From: JBBIRG01 sp964410965
GTDB taxonomy: Bacteria > CLD3 > SB21 > JBBIRG01
Assembly: GCA_964410965.1 (NCBI GenBank)
Contig: CAYPIY010000002.1
Coordinates: forward strand, 248,001-312,000
Length of the DNA stretch: 64,000 nt
Direction: 5' to 3'
The position numbers and the translations under genes are program-made. The notes below the pieces were generated by a model. It ran no database searches. It had not been told where the DNA came from and saw only the letters and a list, made by a program, of their open reading frames with translations. This document shows, piece after piece, positions 27,501-35,618 of this stretch. Each line of letters begins with the position of its first letter. The stretch's first letter is position 1.

Positions 27501-27520
27501 GATTTAATAATATTCTCCAT
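24512..27520 (-). CDS. Receiver-like protein fused to a PEP-synthase-type ATP-binding domain
   Basis: 1002 residues. Two receiver-like segments come first: about 35-170 (FDLIITSLHIEDM, TPIILLAYDN) and about 180-330 (SIILIEDNVKF, GVITDINFERNG, IPVLIQSSSF). From about 430 to 810 there is a PPDK_N/PEP-synthase ATP-grasp domain, with GGGSLGGKARGLAFVNILI near 443 and YPLAVRSSSLLEDSQYQPFA near 538. The tail adds MEFAVNLSVPP and LLIGVGRWGSLD. The phosphohistidine swivel domain and the PEP-binding barrel of true PEP synthase or PPDK are missing. The protein may therefore be a phosphotransfer or sensing relative rather than a metabolic enzyme. The ATG has CCGAGG upstream. Confidence 0.85.
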   Translation of the reverse strand: MENIIKSYQRDYDLSWLGEGYSTRIRKFQKLMRYKVRDVLLVSSLYDSYLFEEDGQIYDLVRQEYQGLNLSNVPEFTHIMSGAEALELIKEDNRFDLIITSLHIEDMHVIKFAKLIREAGVKTPIILLAYDNREHKEIITNYDTTIFDRIFIWQSDYHLLIAIIKYIEDRLNVEEDTKEAGVQSIILIEDNVKFYSSYLPLVYTEIMKHSQRLITEGLNLTHKFLRQRARPKILLCTTFEEAWDYFERFEENVLGVITDINFERNGEKDPEAGLLFARKVRERYTDIPVLIQSSSFEMKQKAIEAGAVFLQKESPTLLHELQDFMTRYMHFGDFNFRNPDGSILRKANNLKTLEDGLREIPDECLLFHAKRNHFSNWLKARTEFWLAQKLRPRKVSEFASTDEMRNLLVQSLVLYRDLRQRGIISDFNKDTFDMKNSFARIGGGSLGGKARGLAFVNILINNYNVRNRFEGIEISVPSAVVIGTSVFDRFIEENKLFDFAMKTTSDEEITKRFVDAPFFPPDIVSKLEDFLTIIHYPLAVRSSSLLEDSQYQPFAGVYETYMIPNNQADIKIRLKDLLDTIKRVFASTFYKSAKDYMKATGYRLEEEKMAVIIQRMVGARHENRFYPEFAGVAKSYNFYPVPPQKAVDGIVSIALGLGKTVVDGGNTVRFCSKFPRHLLQFFSTNETIKNAQQHFYALNLDYQLDNSVVETHDLLTQQFALEVSETDGTLFCAGSTYSSENDSVYDGISRKGKRVVTFAPILKHKIFPLPEILNLLLEMGTWGMGTPIEMEFAVNLSVPPKTLKEFCVLQMRPLVLSKELEELDLGDIQHDDLICESSQVLGNGIISNIQDIVVIDIDKFDRGRSKDVAYEVGEFNSRLVNEQRPYLLIGVGRWGSLDHWLGIPVSWDQISGALTIVESGFKNFDVTPSQGSHFFQNITSFRIGYFTVGTTIKQGYIDWEWLRNQPAIEEKEFTRLLRFDKPLTIKINGHQNKGVILKPRPA

Positions 27521-27577
27521 GAAATCCTCGGATGTCTTAGAATGTTTATTACAGAGAAATGTAATATCTGCTGAATA

Positions 27578-27606
27578 AATGTATAGGAATTCATATTGAT
27601 ATACAA
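27578..27606 (-). promoter_or_regulatory. Possible promoter of the receiver-PPDK_N gene
   Basis: TTGTAT (27606-27601) and TACATT (27583-27578) with a 17-base spacer, about 57 bases upstream of the ATG at 27520. The boxes are imperfect. The 206-base divergent gap shows nothing else clear. Confidence 0.35.
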
Positions 27607-27726
27607 TATAAAAAACAGGAAATTATACAGGCAGGCCGGTCGTAAGCCAATCCTGAGATATTTGATAAAATTAATTTTTCTTCAAAACAGAACTTTACAG
27701 TTGTTTAAAAATATTTAAATTATGCC

Positions 27727-28278
27727 ATGAGAAAACTGACTTTTGAAGAAATCACCCAACAACGCTACTCTTCCGATGAAATCAGGCTTGTTGATAGGTT
27801 TCCGGTTTATGTCATCCTTGAGAACATCCGGAGCATGTACAATGTCGGCGCGATGTTCCGTACGTCGGACGCTGCCTGCATTAAGGAACTCATCATCTGC
27901 GGATACACAGCCCGTCCGCCGCGAAAAGAAATCGACAAAACCGCGCTTGGTGCGACCGAAACGGTGCCGTGGCGGCATTTTCCGTCAGGCGCAGAAGCGG
28001 TGAAATATCTCAGGGAACAAGGCGTTTATGTCATTGCGCTGGAACATTGCGAACAAAGCGGAAATATTATGTCACTGGAATGCCCTTTCCCCGTTGGTCT
28101 GGTTGTCGGCAATGAAGTGGATGGCGTCACGCAGGAAACCATTTCTGTTTGCGACAGCGCGGCGGAAATTCCGATGTTCGGCATGAAACAATCGCTGAAC
28201 GCGGCGGTTGCTTACGGTATAGCCGTGTTTCAGCTCGTTCAGCGTTTTCAAACTGTACATAAGAAAGTAAATCCATGA
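27727..28278 (+). CDS. SpoU/TrmH-family RNA 2'-O-methyltransferase
   Basis: 183 residues with the three SPOUT motifs in order: motif 1 ENIRSMYNVGAMFRTSDAA (the NxGxxxRT pattern), motif 2 FPVGLVVGNEVDGV and motif 3 QSLNAAVAYGIAVFQL. It methylates a ribose in tRNA or rRNA using SAM bound in the knotted C-terminal half. The short length, without an L30e-like N-terminal domain, resembles TrmH or TrmL types; the target nucleotide cannot be assigned. The stop overlaps the nadA start as ATGA. Confidence 0.9.
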   Translation: MRKLTFEEITQQRYSSDEIRLVDRFPVYVILENIRSMYNVGAMFRTSDAACIKELIICGYTARPPRKEIDKTALGATETVPWRHFPSGAEAVKYLREQGVYVIALEHCEQSGNIMSLECPFPVGLVVGNEVDGVTQETISVCDSAAEIPMFGMKQSLNAAVAYGIAVFQLVQRFQTVHKKVNP

Positions 28279-29231
28279 AAAAGCTTTTATCCGAACAGGA
28301 CATTGATCCGGCGCTGGATCTTTTCGGAGAAATCGCACGACTCCGGAAGGAAATGAACGCCGTGATCCTCGCGCATTATTACCAGGAATCGGAAATTCAG
28401 GACCTGGCCGATTTTGTGGGTGACAGTCTCGAGCTTGCGCGGAAAGCGGCATCCACAACTGCTGATGTGATCGTTTTCGCCGGCGTGCATTTCATGGCCG
28501 AAACAGCAAAAATTCTTAACCCCGACAAACTAGTCGTGGTACCGGACATGGAAGCGGGGTGTTCACTTGCCGACAGTTGTCCCCCTGATCAATTTAAAGC
28601 GTTTCGTGAGGCGCATCCGGATCATTTCGCGATAACGTACATCAATTGTTCCTCCGGCGTGAAAGCGTTGAGCGACCTGATCTGCACATCCAGCAACGCG
28701 GAAAAACTGATAAGGCAGATTCCGGAATCCACTCCGATTTTATTTTCACCCGATAAAAATCTCGGGGCGTATATCGCAAAAAAAACCGGCCGGCCGATGT
28801 TGTTGTGGCAGGGAACGTGCCAGGTGCATGAAATATTTTCCGAGAAACGGATCGTGCAGCTCAAAGTCGCTCATCCCGGAGCTCTTGTACTGGCACATCC
28901 GGAATGCCAAGAATCGGTGCTGAACCACGCTGATTTTATCGGTTCCACCAGCGGAATACTCAATTATGTCAGGCAATCGACGAATAAGGAGTTTATTATC
29001 GTTACCGAACCCGGCATTATCCATCAGATGGAAAAATCATGTCCGGATAAAACATTCATTCCTGCGCCGCCGGATAACGAATGCGCCTGCAATGTCTGTC
29101 CGCACATGAAACTCAACACGCTGGAGAAATTGTATCTGTGCATGGTCAACCGTGCGCCCGAAATCAAACTGCCCGAGGATATCCGGCTTCGCGCGCTGAA
29201 ACCGATTCAGAAAATGCTCGAAATGAGTTAG
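28275..29231 (+). CDS. nadA: Quinolinate synthase A
   Basis: 318 residues. It condenses iminoaspartate and dihydroxyacetone phosphate to quinolinate for NAD synthesis, using one [4Fe-4S] cluster. Family signatures are AVILAHYYQESEIQDLADF, VVPDMEAGCSLADSCP, CTSSNAEKL, WQGTCQVHE and CNVCPHMKLNTLEKLY. These contain the cluster cysteines. Overlap with the methyltransferase gene implies co-translation. nadB and nadC are not in the window. The 185 bases downstream show no gene. Confidence 0.96.
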   Translation: MKKLLSEQDIDPALDLFGEIARLRKEMNAVILAHYYQESEIQDLADFVGDSLELARKAASTTADVIVFAGVHFMAETAKILNPDKLVVVPDMEAGCSLADSCPPDQFKAFREAHPDHFAITYINCSSGVKALSDLICTSSNAEKLIRQIPESTPILFSPDKNLGAYIAKKTGRPMLLWQGTCQVHEIFSEKRIVQLKVAHPGALVLAHPECQESVLNHADFIGSTSGILNYVRQSTNKEFIIVTEPGIIHQMEKSCPDKTFIPAPPDNECACNVCPHMKLNTLEKLYLCMVNRAPEIKLPEDIRLRALKPIQKMLEMS

Positions 29232-29416
29232 CGGTTTTTTATTTATTGCATCGTTGTATTATAAAAAAGCCGTGCGGCTTGCTGCTCTTTTCCTCATCAC
29301 CATGTTACTTCTGCAATGCGTTGACCCGCCAAGAGTTTTTCTCCACGACACTTGCATTTTCTCCCTAAAACCATTATCATCCGCAGCTTAATTTGAAACA
29401 ATGAACAGGTGTGATC

Positions 29417-31585
29417 ATGACTGAAGCCGAAATTATTAAACTCATTTCAAAAGAAATATCCGTTTCCGAACGTAATATTGCCGCCACAGTGGAATTACTC
29501 GATGCGGAAAACACGGTGCCTTTTATTTCCCGTTACAGGAAGGAAGTCACCGGCGGCCTGGATGAAAACCAGATTCGTGAGATCCAGGATAAAATCACGT
29601 ATTACCGCGCGCTGGAGGCCCGAAAAGAAACCGTTCTCAATTCCATCGCGGAGCAGGGAAAACTGACCGATGAGCTAAAACAGAAAATCATGTCCGCCAC
29701 GAAGCTCCAGGATGTCGAGGATCTGTATCTTCCTTACAAGCCGAAACGCAGAACGCGCGGTATCATCGCGAAGGAAAAAGGCCTGGAACCTCTCGCCATG
29801 ATGATCATCACGCAGGATAAGGTCACAGGCTCGGCTGAAGATTACGCTAAGGAATTCATCAGTGAAGAAAAAAATGTACAATCCGCCGAGGAGGCGCTTC
29901 AGGGAGCGCGGGACATCGTCGCTGAAACAATCAGCGATGACGCGGAAATCCGGAAAGTCATACGTGAATTCACGCGCGAAACGGCCGTCCTTCAGTCAAA
30001 AGTGAAAGACGAGACGGATAAGGATTACGAAATGTATCATGATTACCGGGAACCGTTTTCCAAAATGCCGCCGCATCGGATCCTGGCGGTTAACCGCGGT
30101 GAAAATGAGGAAAAACTCCGCGTTGTACTTCAGGCTGAATCCGAAACCGCTTATGAAATCATCGGGAAGCGTTACCTGAAAAACGCCCGGTCCGTTTTCT
30201 ATGACCATATGACGGAAAGCATTAAGGACAGTTATGAACGGCTGATCGCGATTTCCATCGAAAGGGAAATCCGGAATGAATTCACCGAAATGGCCGAAGA
30301 ACACGCGATCCACGTGTTCGCGCAGAATCTCCGGAATCTATTGCTCCAGCCTCCCACCAAGGATCGTATCATCATGGGCATCGATCCGGGTTTTCGTACC
30401 GGCTGCAAAGTCGCAGTAATCGATACCACCGGAAAATATCTGGAAGGCGACACCATTTATCCCCACGAACCCCAGAAGCGGCATGACGAGGCGAAGAAAA
30501 TCATGAACCGTTTGGTGAAAAAGCACGGCGTATCGGTGATTGCTATCGGAAACGGAACCGCCTCCCGGGAAACGGAATCACTCACCGCCGAAGTGATCGC
30601 CGAAATGAAAAAAGAAAACAGCGAACTGGATCTGGTATACACCATTGTCAGCGAGGCGGGCGCTTCGGTGTATTCGGCTTCCAAAGTCGCGCAACAGGAA
30701 TTTCCCGATCTCGAAGCGTCCCAGCGCGGTAATATTTCAATTGCACGACGGCTTCTGGATCCGCTCGCCGAGCTTGTTAAAATCGATCCCAAATCAATCG
30801 GCGTCGGGCAGTATCAGCACGACTGCAACCAGAAACGCTTATCGGAAGCGTTGACGCAGGTTGTCGAATCGGCGGTGAATTATGTCGGTGTAAATCTGAA
30901 TACCGCTTCCGCATCCCTGCTGACCTATGTTTCCGGATTGTCGTCACGTACCGCAACGGCGATCGTGAATTACCGCGATAAGAACGGGAAATTCAAAGTC
31001 CGCGGGCAATTACTGGATGTTTCCGGCATCGGTCCGATGGCATTCCAGCAGGCCGCCGGATTTCTGCGCATCCCCGACGGAGATAACCCGCTCGATAATA
31101 CCGCTATTCACCCTGAATCATACGAAGCGACAAATAAATTGTTTATTAAATTCAACATTGCCGACCCTAAATTCACAAGCGGTCTGCTGGAACTTCAATT
31201 AAAGCAGTCGAAACTCCCGATTGACAAAATCGCCGGAGAGATCGGCATTGGAGTCCCGACGTTAAAGGACATTCTCGACAACCTGAAAAAACCGGGACGT
31301 GATCCCCGAGATGAATTGCCCAAGCCGATCTTCAAAAGCGACGTCCTGAAAATGGAAGACCTCAAACCGGGAATGATTCTTAAAGGCACCATCAGGAACG
31401 TGGTGGACTTTGGCGCGTTCGTAGATATCGGCGTCAAGCAGGACGGGCTCGTTCATATCAGCGAGCTTGCGGACAAATACGTCAAAAATCCGCTGGATGT
31501 CGTCAAAACCGGCGATGTGGTGACGGTTAAGGTTCTTAACATCGATATACCGCGAAACCGTATTCAGCTAAGCATGAAAAAATAA
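29417..31585 (+). CDS. tex: Tex-family RNA-binding transcription accessory protein
   Basis: 722 residues from the ATG at 29417 (AGGTG six bases before it); a GTG two codons upstream is in frame. The Tex layout is complete: the N-terminal helical domain (FISRYRKEVTGGLDE), YqgF/RNase H-like domain (GIDPGFRTGCKVAVID), helix-hairpin-helix region (NLNTASASLLTYVSG, VSGIGPMAFQQAAGFLRI) and C-terminal S1 domain (GTIRNVVDFGAFVDIGVKQD). Tex proteins bind RNA and affect transcription and stress fitness. The next gene starts nine bases after the stop with AAGGAG, so the two are probably cotranscribed. Confidence 0.96.
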   Translation: MTEAEIIKLISKEISVSERNIAATVELLDAENTVPFISRYRKEVTGGLDENQIREIQDKITYYRALEARKETVLNSIAEQGKLTDELKQKIMSATKLQDVEDLYLPYKPKRRTRGIIAKEKGLEPLAMMIITQDKVTGSAEDYAKEFISEEKNVQSAEEALQGARDIVAETISDDAEIRKVIREFTRETAVLQSKVKDETDKDYEMYHDYREPFSKMPPHRILAVNRGENEEKLRVVLQAESETAYEIIGKRYLKNARSVFYDHMTESIKDSYERLIAISIEREIRNEFTEMAEEHAIHVFAQNLRNLLLQPPTKDRIIMGIDPGFRTGCKVAVIDTTGKYLEGDTIYPHEPQKRHDEAKKIMNRLVKKHGVSVIAIGNGTASRETESLTAEVIAEMKKENSELDLVYTIVSEAGASVYSASKVAQQEFPDLEASQRGNISIARRLLDPLAELVKIDPKSIGVGQYQHDCNQKRLSEALTQVVESAVNYVGVNLNTASASLLTYVSGLSSRTATAIVNYRDKNGKFKVRGQLLDVSGIGPMAFQQAAGFLRIPDGDNPLDNTAIHPESYEATNKLFIKFNIADPKFTSGLLELQLKQSKLPIDKIAGEIGIGVPTLKDILDNLKKPGRDPRDELPKPIFKSDVLKMEDLKPGMILKGTIRNVVDFGAFVDIGVKQDGLVHISELADKYVKNPLDVVKTGDVVTVKVLNIDIPRNRIQLSMKK

Positions 31586-31594
31586 GGAGCCGTT

Positions 31595-33676
31595 ATGCGC
31601 ATAACCATAATAAGTTTTTTCCTTTGCGTCTCATTCATACTGATCACTTCCTGCGACAAATCCAGTCACCGCGATATTCAGTATAAAATGATTTTACAGT
31701 ACCAGGACAGCCGCGCAAAAGCTGACAGCATTTATCCTTTTCTGAGGGATAAAGACGAACTCGTCCGGGGTCTTGCCATACAGGCGCTGGGTCAAATGGA
31801 GGATTCATCGGCCGTGGATACACTTATCGCGATTCTGCAGGAGAACAACGATTTCATCAGGGAAAAAGCGGTCATTGCCCTCGGACAAACAGGTTTCGGC
31901 CGTAACAGCCGGACGGTATCCGGTAAAATTGAAAAAACTTTATGGGATGCTCCGGATCATTCGAATTCTGGCTTTGCCCAGATTATCGAAGCAGTCGGTA
32001 AAGCCGGCACCGAACAATCCGCAGGTTTTATCAGGAAACATCTTGCACACCAAAACGAACTCATCATCGGAAAGGCCTGTATTGCTTCTGCCAGGCTGGC
32101 CTTACGCGGAATTAAAAGCCCGGCTATTGACAGCGCGCTGGTTCCGCTGCTTCAGCGGGAGAACTCATCGCTTCGGTGGAAAACGGTTTACGCGATGATG
32201 AGAATCCAGAGTCCGGTTTTCATTCCGCTTTTAATCCGGTCTCTTAAAGATAAGGATGAATTCGCACGTATGAATGCCTCCAGAGCGTTGGGAGCTGTAA
32301 AACAGGTTATGAAAAGCGATTCTCATTATTCAAAGATTGTAGACGCGCTTATGGAAGCCGCATCGAATGATGATTCATGGATGGTGCGCGTGAATGCCGT
32401 AACCGCTCTGGGTCAATTCAAATTTAAAACCGATGACCTGAAAAAAGCTTATTTTCTGATTGCTTTTGAAGGTAAAAAAGATCCGAACGAACATGTGCGG
32501 CTGGCTGCGATCCGATCGATGGCGGGGAGTTACAAACAGGACTTAAAAAACAAAAATGAGTTTATCAATCTTATTACGGATCATTTTATGCCCACAGCTA
32601 CATGGCGCGAAAAGACCGCGACTCTCTCCGCCTTGTCCGTAATATTCGGGAAAACCGTACTGGATAACCCGGGTTGGAAAAAACTTCTTGATTCCTGTCT
32701 CAGGGATTCAAACCGGTACTGCAGGGCCCAGGCCGTGGAATCGGTCAATTCGATAAACGATGATCGTGTGATTCCGTATCTTGACAATGCGCTTCGTGAC
32801 TCGTTTGAACTCGTTCAGATCAACGCACTGACAGTTCTTGGAAATATCAAATCCGCGCAATCCAGGCAAATACTTGCCGGTGCCATAAAAACGACGCAAT
32901 ACACAGTTTTTATGACTGCGCTCTCCATACTTTCAGAGGACAAGAACGTCCTCGCTGACAAGCGCTTATGCGAGACCATTATCCGTACGGCAAACGAACA
33001 ATATGACTCACTTAAACCCGTTGATGATGAGGAAGCGATTATTGAAATACTGAATTCGGCGGCAAAATTCAAAGTTCCGGAAGCCGAAGTGTTTTTGAGT
33101 AAATTTGTAAGTCATCCGAACCGGAAAATCGCAAGTCATGCCGCGGTAAAACTCAGGGAAAATTACCGGAAAGATATTTTCATCCCGGCGGATACTGTCA
33201 AATCAGTTAAGCCTGTTGACTACCTATTTTTGAGCAAACTTAAATCTCAAAGCCCTGTCGCGGTAATAAAAACCGAACGTGGCGACATTGAGATGGATTT
33301 TTACTTCGATGAGGCTCCGCTGACGGTGATGAATTTCGTGAAGCTGGCTGAAAAGAAATTCTATGACGGTCAGTATTTTCACAGGGTTGTTTCCAATTTT
33401 GTTATCCAGGCGGGCGATCCGGGAGGAACCGGCTGGGGCGGTCCCGGTTATTCCATCCGGTCAGAATTCAGCAACAAACCCTACGAACGCGGATCGGTCG
33501 GCATGGCCAGTTCAGGAAAAGACACCGAAGGAAGCCAGTGGTTTATCTGTCACTCGCCTCAGCCTCATCTCGAGGGACGCTATACTGTTTTCGGAAAAGT
33601 TCGAGCCGGCATGGAAGTGGTTGATCAGATCCAGGTCGGAGATAAGATAATCAGCGTCAGAATTAACCGTTTTTAA
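31595..33676 (+). CDS. HEAT-repeat lipoprotein with C-terminal cyclophilin domain
   Basis: 693 residues. A lipoprotein signal ends in LITSCDKSS (Cys about 20). Residues about 40-540 are HEAT-type helical repeats (VRGLAIQALGQMEDSSAVDT, IREKAVIALGQTGF, ARMNASRALGAVK, VRLAAIRSMAGSY). From about 553 to the end is a cyclophilin-type prolyl isomerase: GDIEMDFYFDEAPLTVMNF, FHRVVSNFVIQAGD, GSVGMASSGKDTEGSQWFI and RYTVFGKV. The active-site Arg, Phe and Gln positions are kept. It is presumably a periplasmic folding factor with a large docking arm. Its stop overlaps the stop of the converging permease gene. Confidence 0.9.
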   Translation: MRITIISFFLCVSFILITSCDKSSHRDIQYKMILQYQDSRAKADSIYPFLRDKDELVRGLAIQALGQMEDSSAVDTLIAILQENNDFIREKAVIALGQTGFGRNSRTVSGKIEKTLWDAPDHSNSGFAQIIEAVGKAGTEQSAGFIRKHLAHQNELIIGKACIASARLALRGIKSPAIDSALVPLLQRENSSLRWKTVYAMMRIQSPVFIPLLIRSLKDKDEFARMNASRALGAVKQVMKSDSHYSKIVDALMEAASNDDSWMVRVNAVTALGQFKFKTDDLKKAYFLIAFEGKKDPNEHVRLAAIRSMAGSYKQDLKNKNEFINLITDHFMPTATWREKTATLSALSVIFGKTVLDNPGWKKLLDSCLRDSNRYCRAQAVESVNSINDDRVIPYLDNALRDSFELVQINALTVLGNIKSAQSRQILAGAIKTTQYTVFMTALSILSEDKNVLADKRLCETIIRTANEQYDSLKPVDDEEAIIEILNSAAKFKVPEAEVFLSKFVSHPNRKIASHAAVKLRENYRKDIFIPADTVKSVKPVDYLFLSKLKSQSPVAVIKTERGDIEMDFYFDEAPLTVMNFVKLAEKKFYDGQYFHRVVSNFVIQAGDPGGTGWGGPGYSIRSEFSNKPYERGSVGMASSGKDTEGSQWFICHSPQPHLEGRYTVFGKVRAGMEVVDQIQVGDKIISVRINRF

Positions 33677-35421
33677 TGTTTCGCAGAGCGCTTGTTCAGG
33701 TGACTGTTCCGGTAGCTGTATAAAAAATATATTATCAGCCCCGCAAAAAGCCAGATGCCGAAACGGTACCAGTTGGTGATATGCAGTTCCGTCATCAGGT
33801 AAAAACAGCTGGTCAGCCCGAGCACCGGAATCAAGGATAACTGTTTTAGGATCGACAGTATAAGAATCCCGGCTGAAAGCATTATAAATAATATCATGGG
33901 TATTTTATGCTGAAAAACAGCCCATCCTGTTAATTCCGGATGTTCGGAGTCAGACAGGCTGAAAAAATCACGAAGCGTCTCAGGAAAAAATATCACTGAA
34001 ACAATTACGGCCGTCAGAAACAGCGCGGGAACATAGAATCGGCCGTTGAGATAGGGAATTTTAAATTTCCTTTTATTTTTCATTTCAGGGTTCTGCTGCA
34101 GCACCAGCACACCGCCGCAAACGAGAGCAAATGCGAACAGAGTCCCGATGCTTGTCAGATCGGTTACCTCGGTCAGATTCATGAAAAGGGCTGGAACGGC
34201 GACAACGAATCCGGTCAAAACGGTTGAAAACGACGGCGTTCTGAATTTCGGGTGTATGCGTGAAAATATTTTTGGCAGTAGCCCGTCGCGGCTCATGCTC
34301 ATCCAGATTCTCGGCTGACCCAGCTGAAATACGAGAAGCACACCGGCCATGGCGACAATGGCGCTCGCCGCCACGATCCCGCTGACCCAGTCCAGTCCCA
34401 CTTGTTTGAAAACATACGCCAGCGGGTCACCCACCGCAAGAATCCGATAATCAACCATCCCCGTGAGAATCAGCGCTATGATCACATATAATACCGTGCA
34501 GATGATCAGCGAATAAATCATTCCCCTAGGAAGATCGCGTTGCGGATTGACGCACTCTTCGGCGGTTGTGGAAATCGCATCAAAACCGATATACGCAAAG
34601 AAAACGGCCGATACTCCGAACAATACGCCTTTCATTCCATTAGGGGCGAAGGGGCTCCAGTTCTCCGGTTGAACGTAAAACGCGCCGGCGCCTATCACAA
34701 GGGCGATGACGGACAGTTTGACAAGAACCATTATGTTGCCCGCGTTCCTTGATTCTTTGATGCCGATGTAAACAAGATATGTGATAAACGCCGTTATGCC
34801 AAGCGCGGGTAAATCGGCAATGATTTTCAGGGACCCCAGGGAAGGAGCGTATGTCCAGGCGTTAAACGCGCTTTGAAGCGCCGGGCTCAGGTCAAACCAG
34901 TCCGTCCCCGATTCGATCAGTTTCGACGCTTCGGCAAATCCTCTCTGCGCGCTCAGATAATCCATCGTGATCCAGTCAGGAAAAGCGATTCCGATGCCGT
35001 TCATCAGTTCGGTGAAATAATCCGACCATGAAATCGCTACGGCGATGTTGCCGATGGCGTATTCCATCAGAAGATCCCAGCCAATGATCCAGGCGATCAG
35101 TTCCCCGAATGATGCATAGGCGTACGTGTAAGCGCTCCCCGAAACAGGAATCATTGAGGCGAATTCTGCGTAACAGAGTGCAGAAAAGCCACAAGCGATT
35201 GCTGTAAACACAAATAAAAGCGATACAGCCGGTCCTCCGCTGGCCGCCGCATTGCCGATCGTGCTGAAAATTCCGGCGCCGATGACTGCTGCGATACCCA
35301 GCGCCGTAAGGTCCCGTACTTTCAGCGTTCGGTTCAGTTCAGCGGAATGACCCGAAATAACCGTCTGGTCATGCGCTTCCTTTAGTATGTAATCAACACC
35401 TTTTTTTCTGAATAAATTCAT
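33673..35421 (-). CDS. Amino acid permease, APC superfamily (cationic amino acid transporter type)
   Basis: 582 residues with about 14 hydrophobic segments. The family consensus near the start is LTALGIAAVIGAGIFSTIG, followed by GPAVSLLFVFTAIACGFSAL, YAEFASMIPVSGSAYTY and GVSAVFFAYIGFDAISTTAE. The extra two C-terminal membrane segments and the total length match CAT-type (YfnA-like) transporters rather than the 12-segment members. It moves amino acids across the inner membrane, with substrate unresolved. It converges on the cyclophilin gene and shares four bases at the stops. Confidence 0.93.
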   Translation of the reverse strand: MNLFRKKGVDYILKEAHDQTVISGHSAELNRTLKVRDLTALGIAAVIGAGIFSTIGNAAASGGPAVSLLFVFTAIACGFSALCYAEFASMIPVSGSAYTYAYASFGELIAWIIGWDLLMEYAIGNIAVAISWSDYFTELMNGIGIAFPDWITMDYLSAQRGFAEASKLIESGTDWFDLSPALQSAFNAWTYAPSLGSLKIIADLPALGITAFITYLVYIGIKESRNAGNIMVLVKLSVIALVIGAGAFYVQPENWSPFAPNGMKGVLFGVSAVFFAYIGFDAISTTAEECVNPQRDLPRGMIYSLIICTVLYVIIALILTGMVDYRILAVGDPLAYVFKQVGLDWVSGIVAASAIVAMAGVLLVFQLGQPRIWMSMSRDGLLPKIFSRIHPKFRTPSFSTVLTGFVVAVPALFMNLTEVTDLTSIGTLFAFALVCGGVLVLQQNPEMKNKRKFKIPYLNGRFYVPALFLTAVIVSVIFFPETLRDFFSLSDSEHPELTGWAVFQHKIPMILFIMLSAGILILSILKQLSLIPVLGLTSCFYLMTELHITNWYRFGIWLFAGLIIYFLYSYRNSHLNKRSAKH

Positions 35422-35504
35422 TGCGGATATTCTGACTGATTTTTTCCATGCAGGTATAAGTCAATGATTGCACAGGCAACAAACGATAATATGCAAAAAT
35501 TTAC

Positions 35505-35533
35505 TTGAAAAAACATGAATATTTTTATATGAT
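35505..35533 (+). promoter_or_regulatory. Sigma-70 promoter of glmS
   Basis: TTGAAA (35505-35510), a 17-base spacer and TATGAT (35528-35533). Transcription would begin near 35540, leaving a leader of about 79 bases. AGAGAGGAAAA is the ribosome site before the ATG at 35619. Confidence 0.65.
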
Positions 35534-35618
35534 GAAAACTCAAAATGAAACTTCACGGCGAAATCCAGAAGGGAAATTCCCCGCAGGGTTCCGTTAAGAA
35601 AGAACAGAGAGGAAAAAT

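Noticed and set aside
24512..27520. Calling this gene ppsA or ppdK
   Set aside because: The swivel phosphohistidine domain and PEP-binding barrel are absent, so PEP synthesis is not supported.
29267..29280. Possible terminator AAGCCGTGCGGCTT after nadA
   Set aside because: The loop would be only two bases if fully paired, and no T-run follows.
35534..35618. glmS ribozyme or riboswitch in the glmS leader
   Set aside because: The leader is about 80 bases, too short for the conserved core, and I see no matching core sequence.
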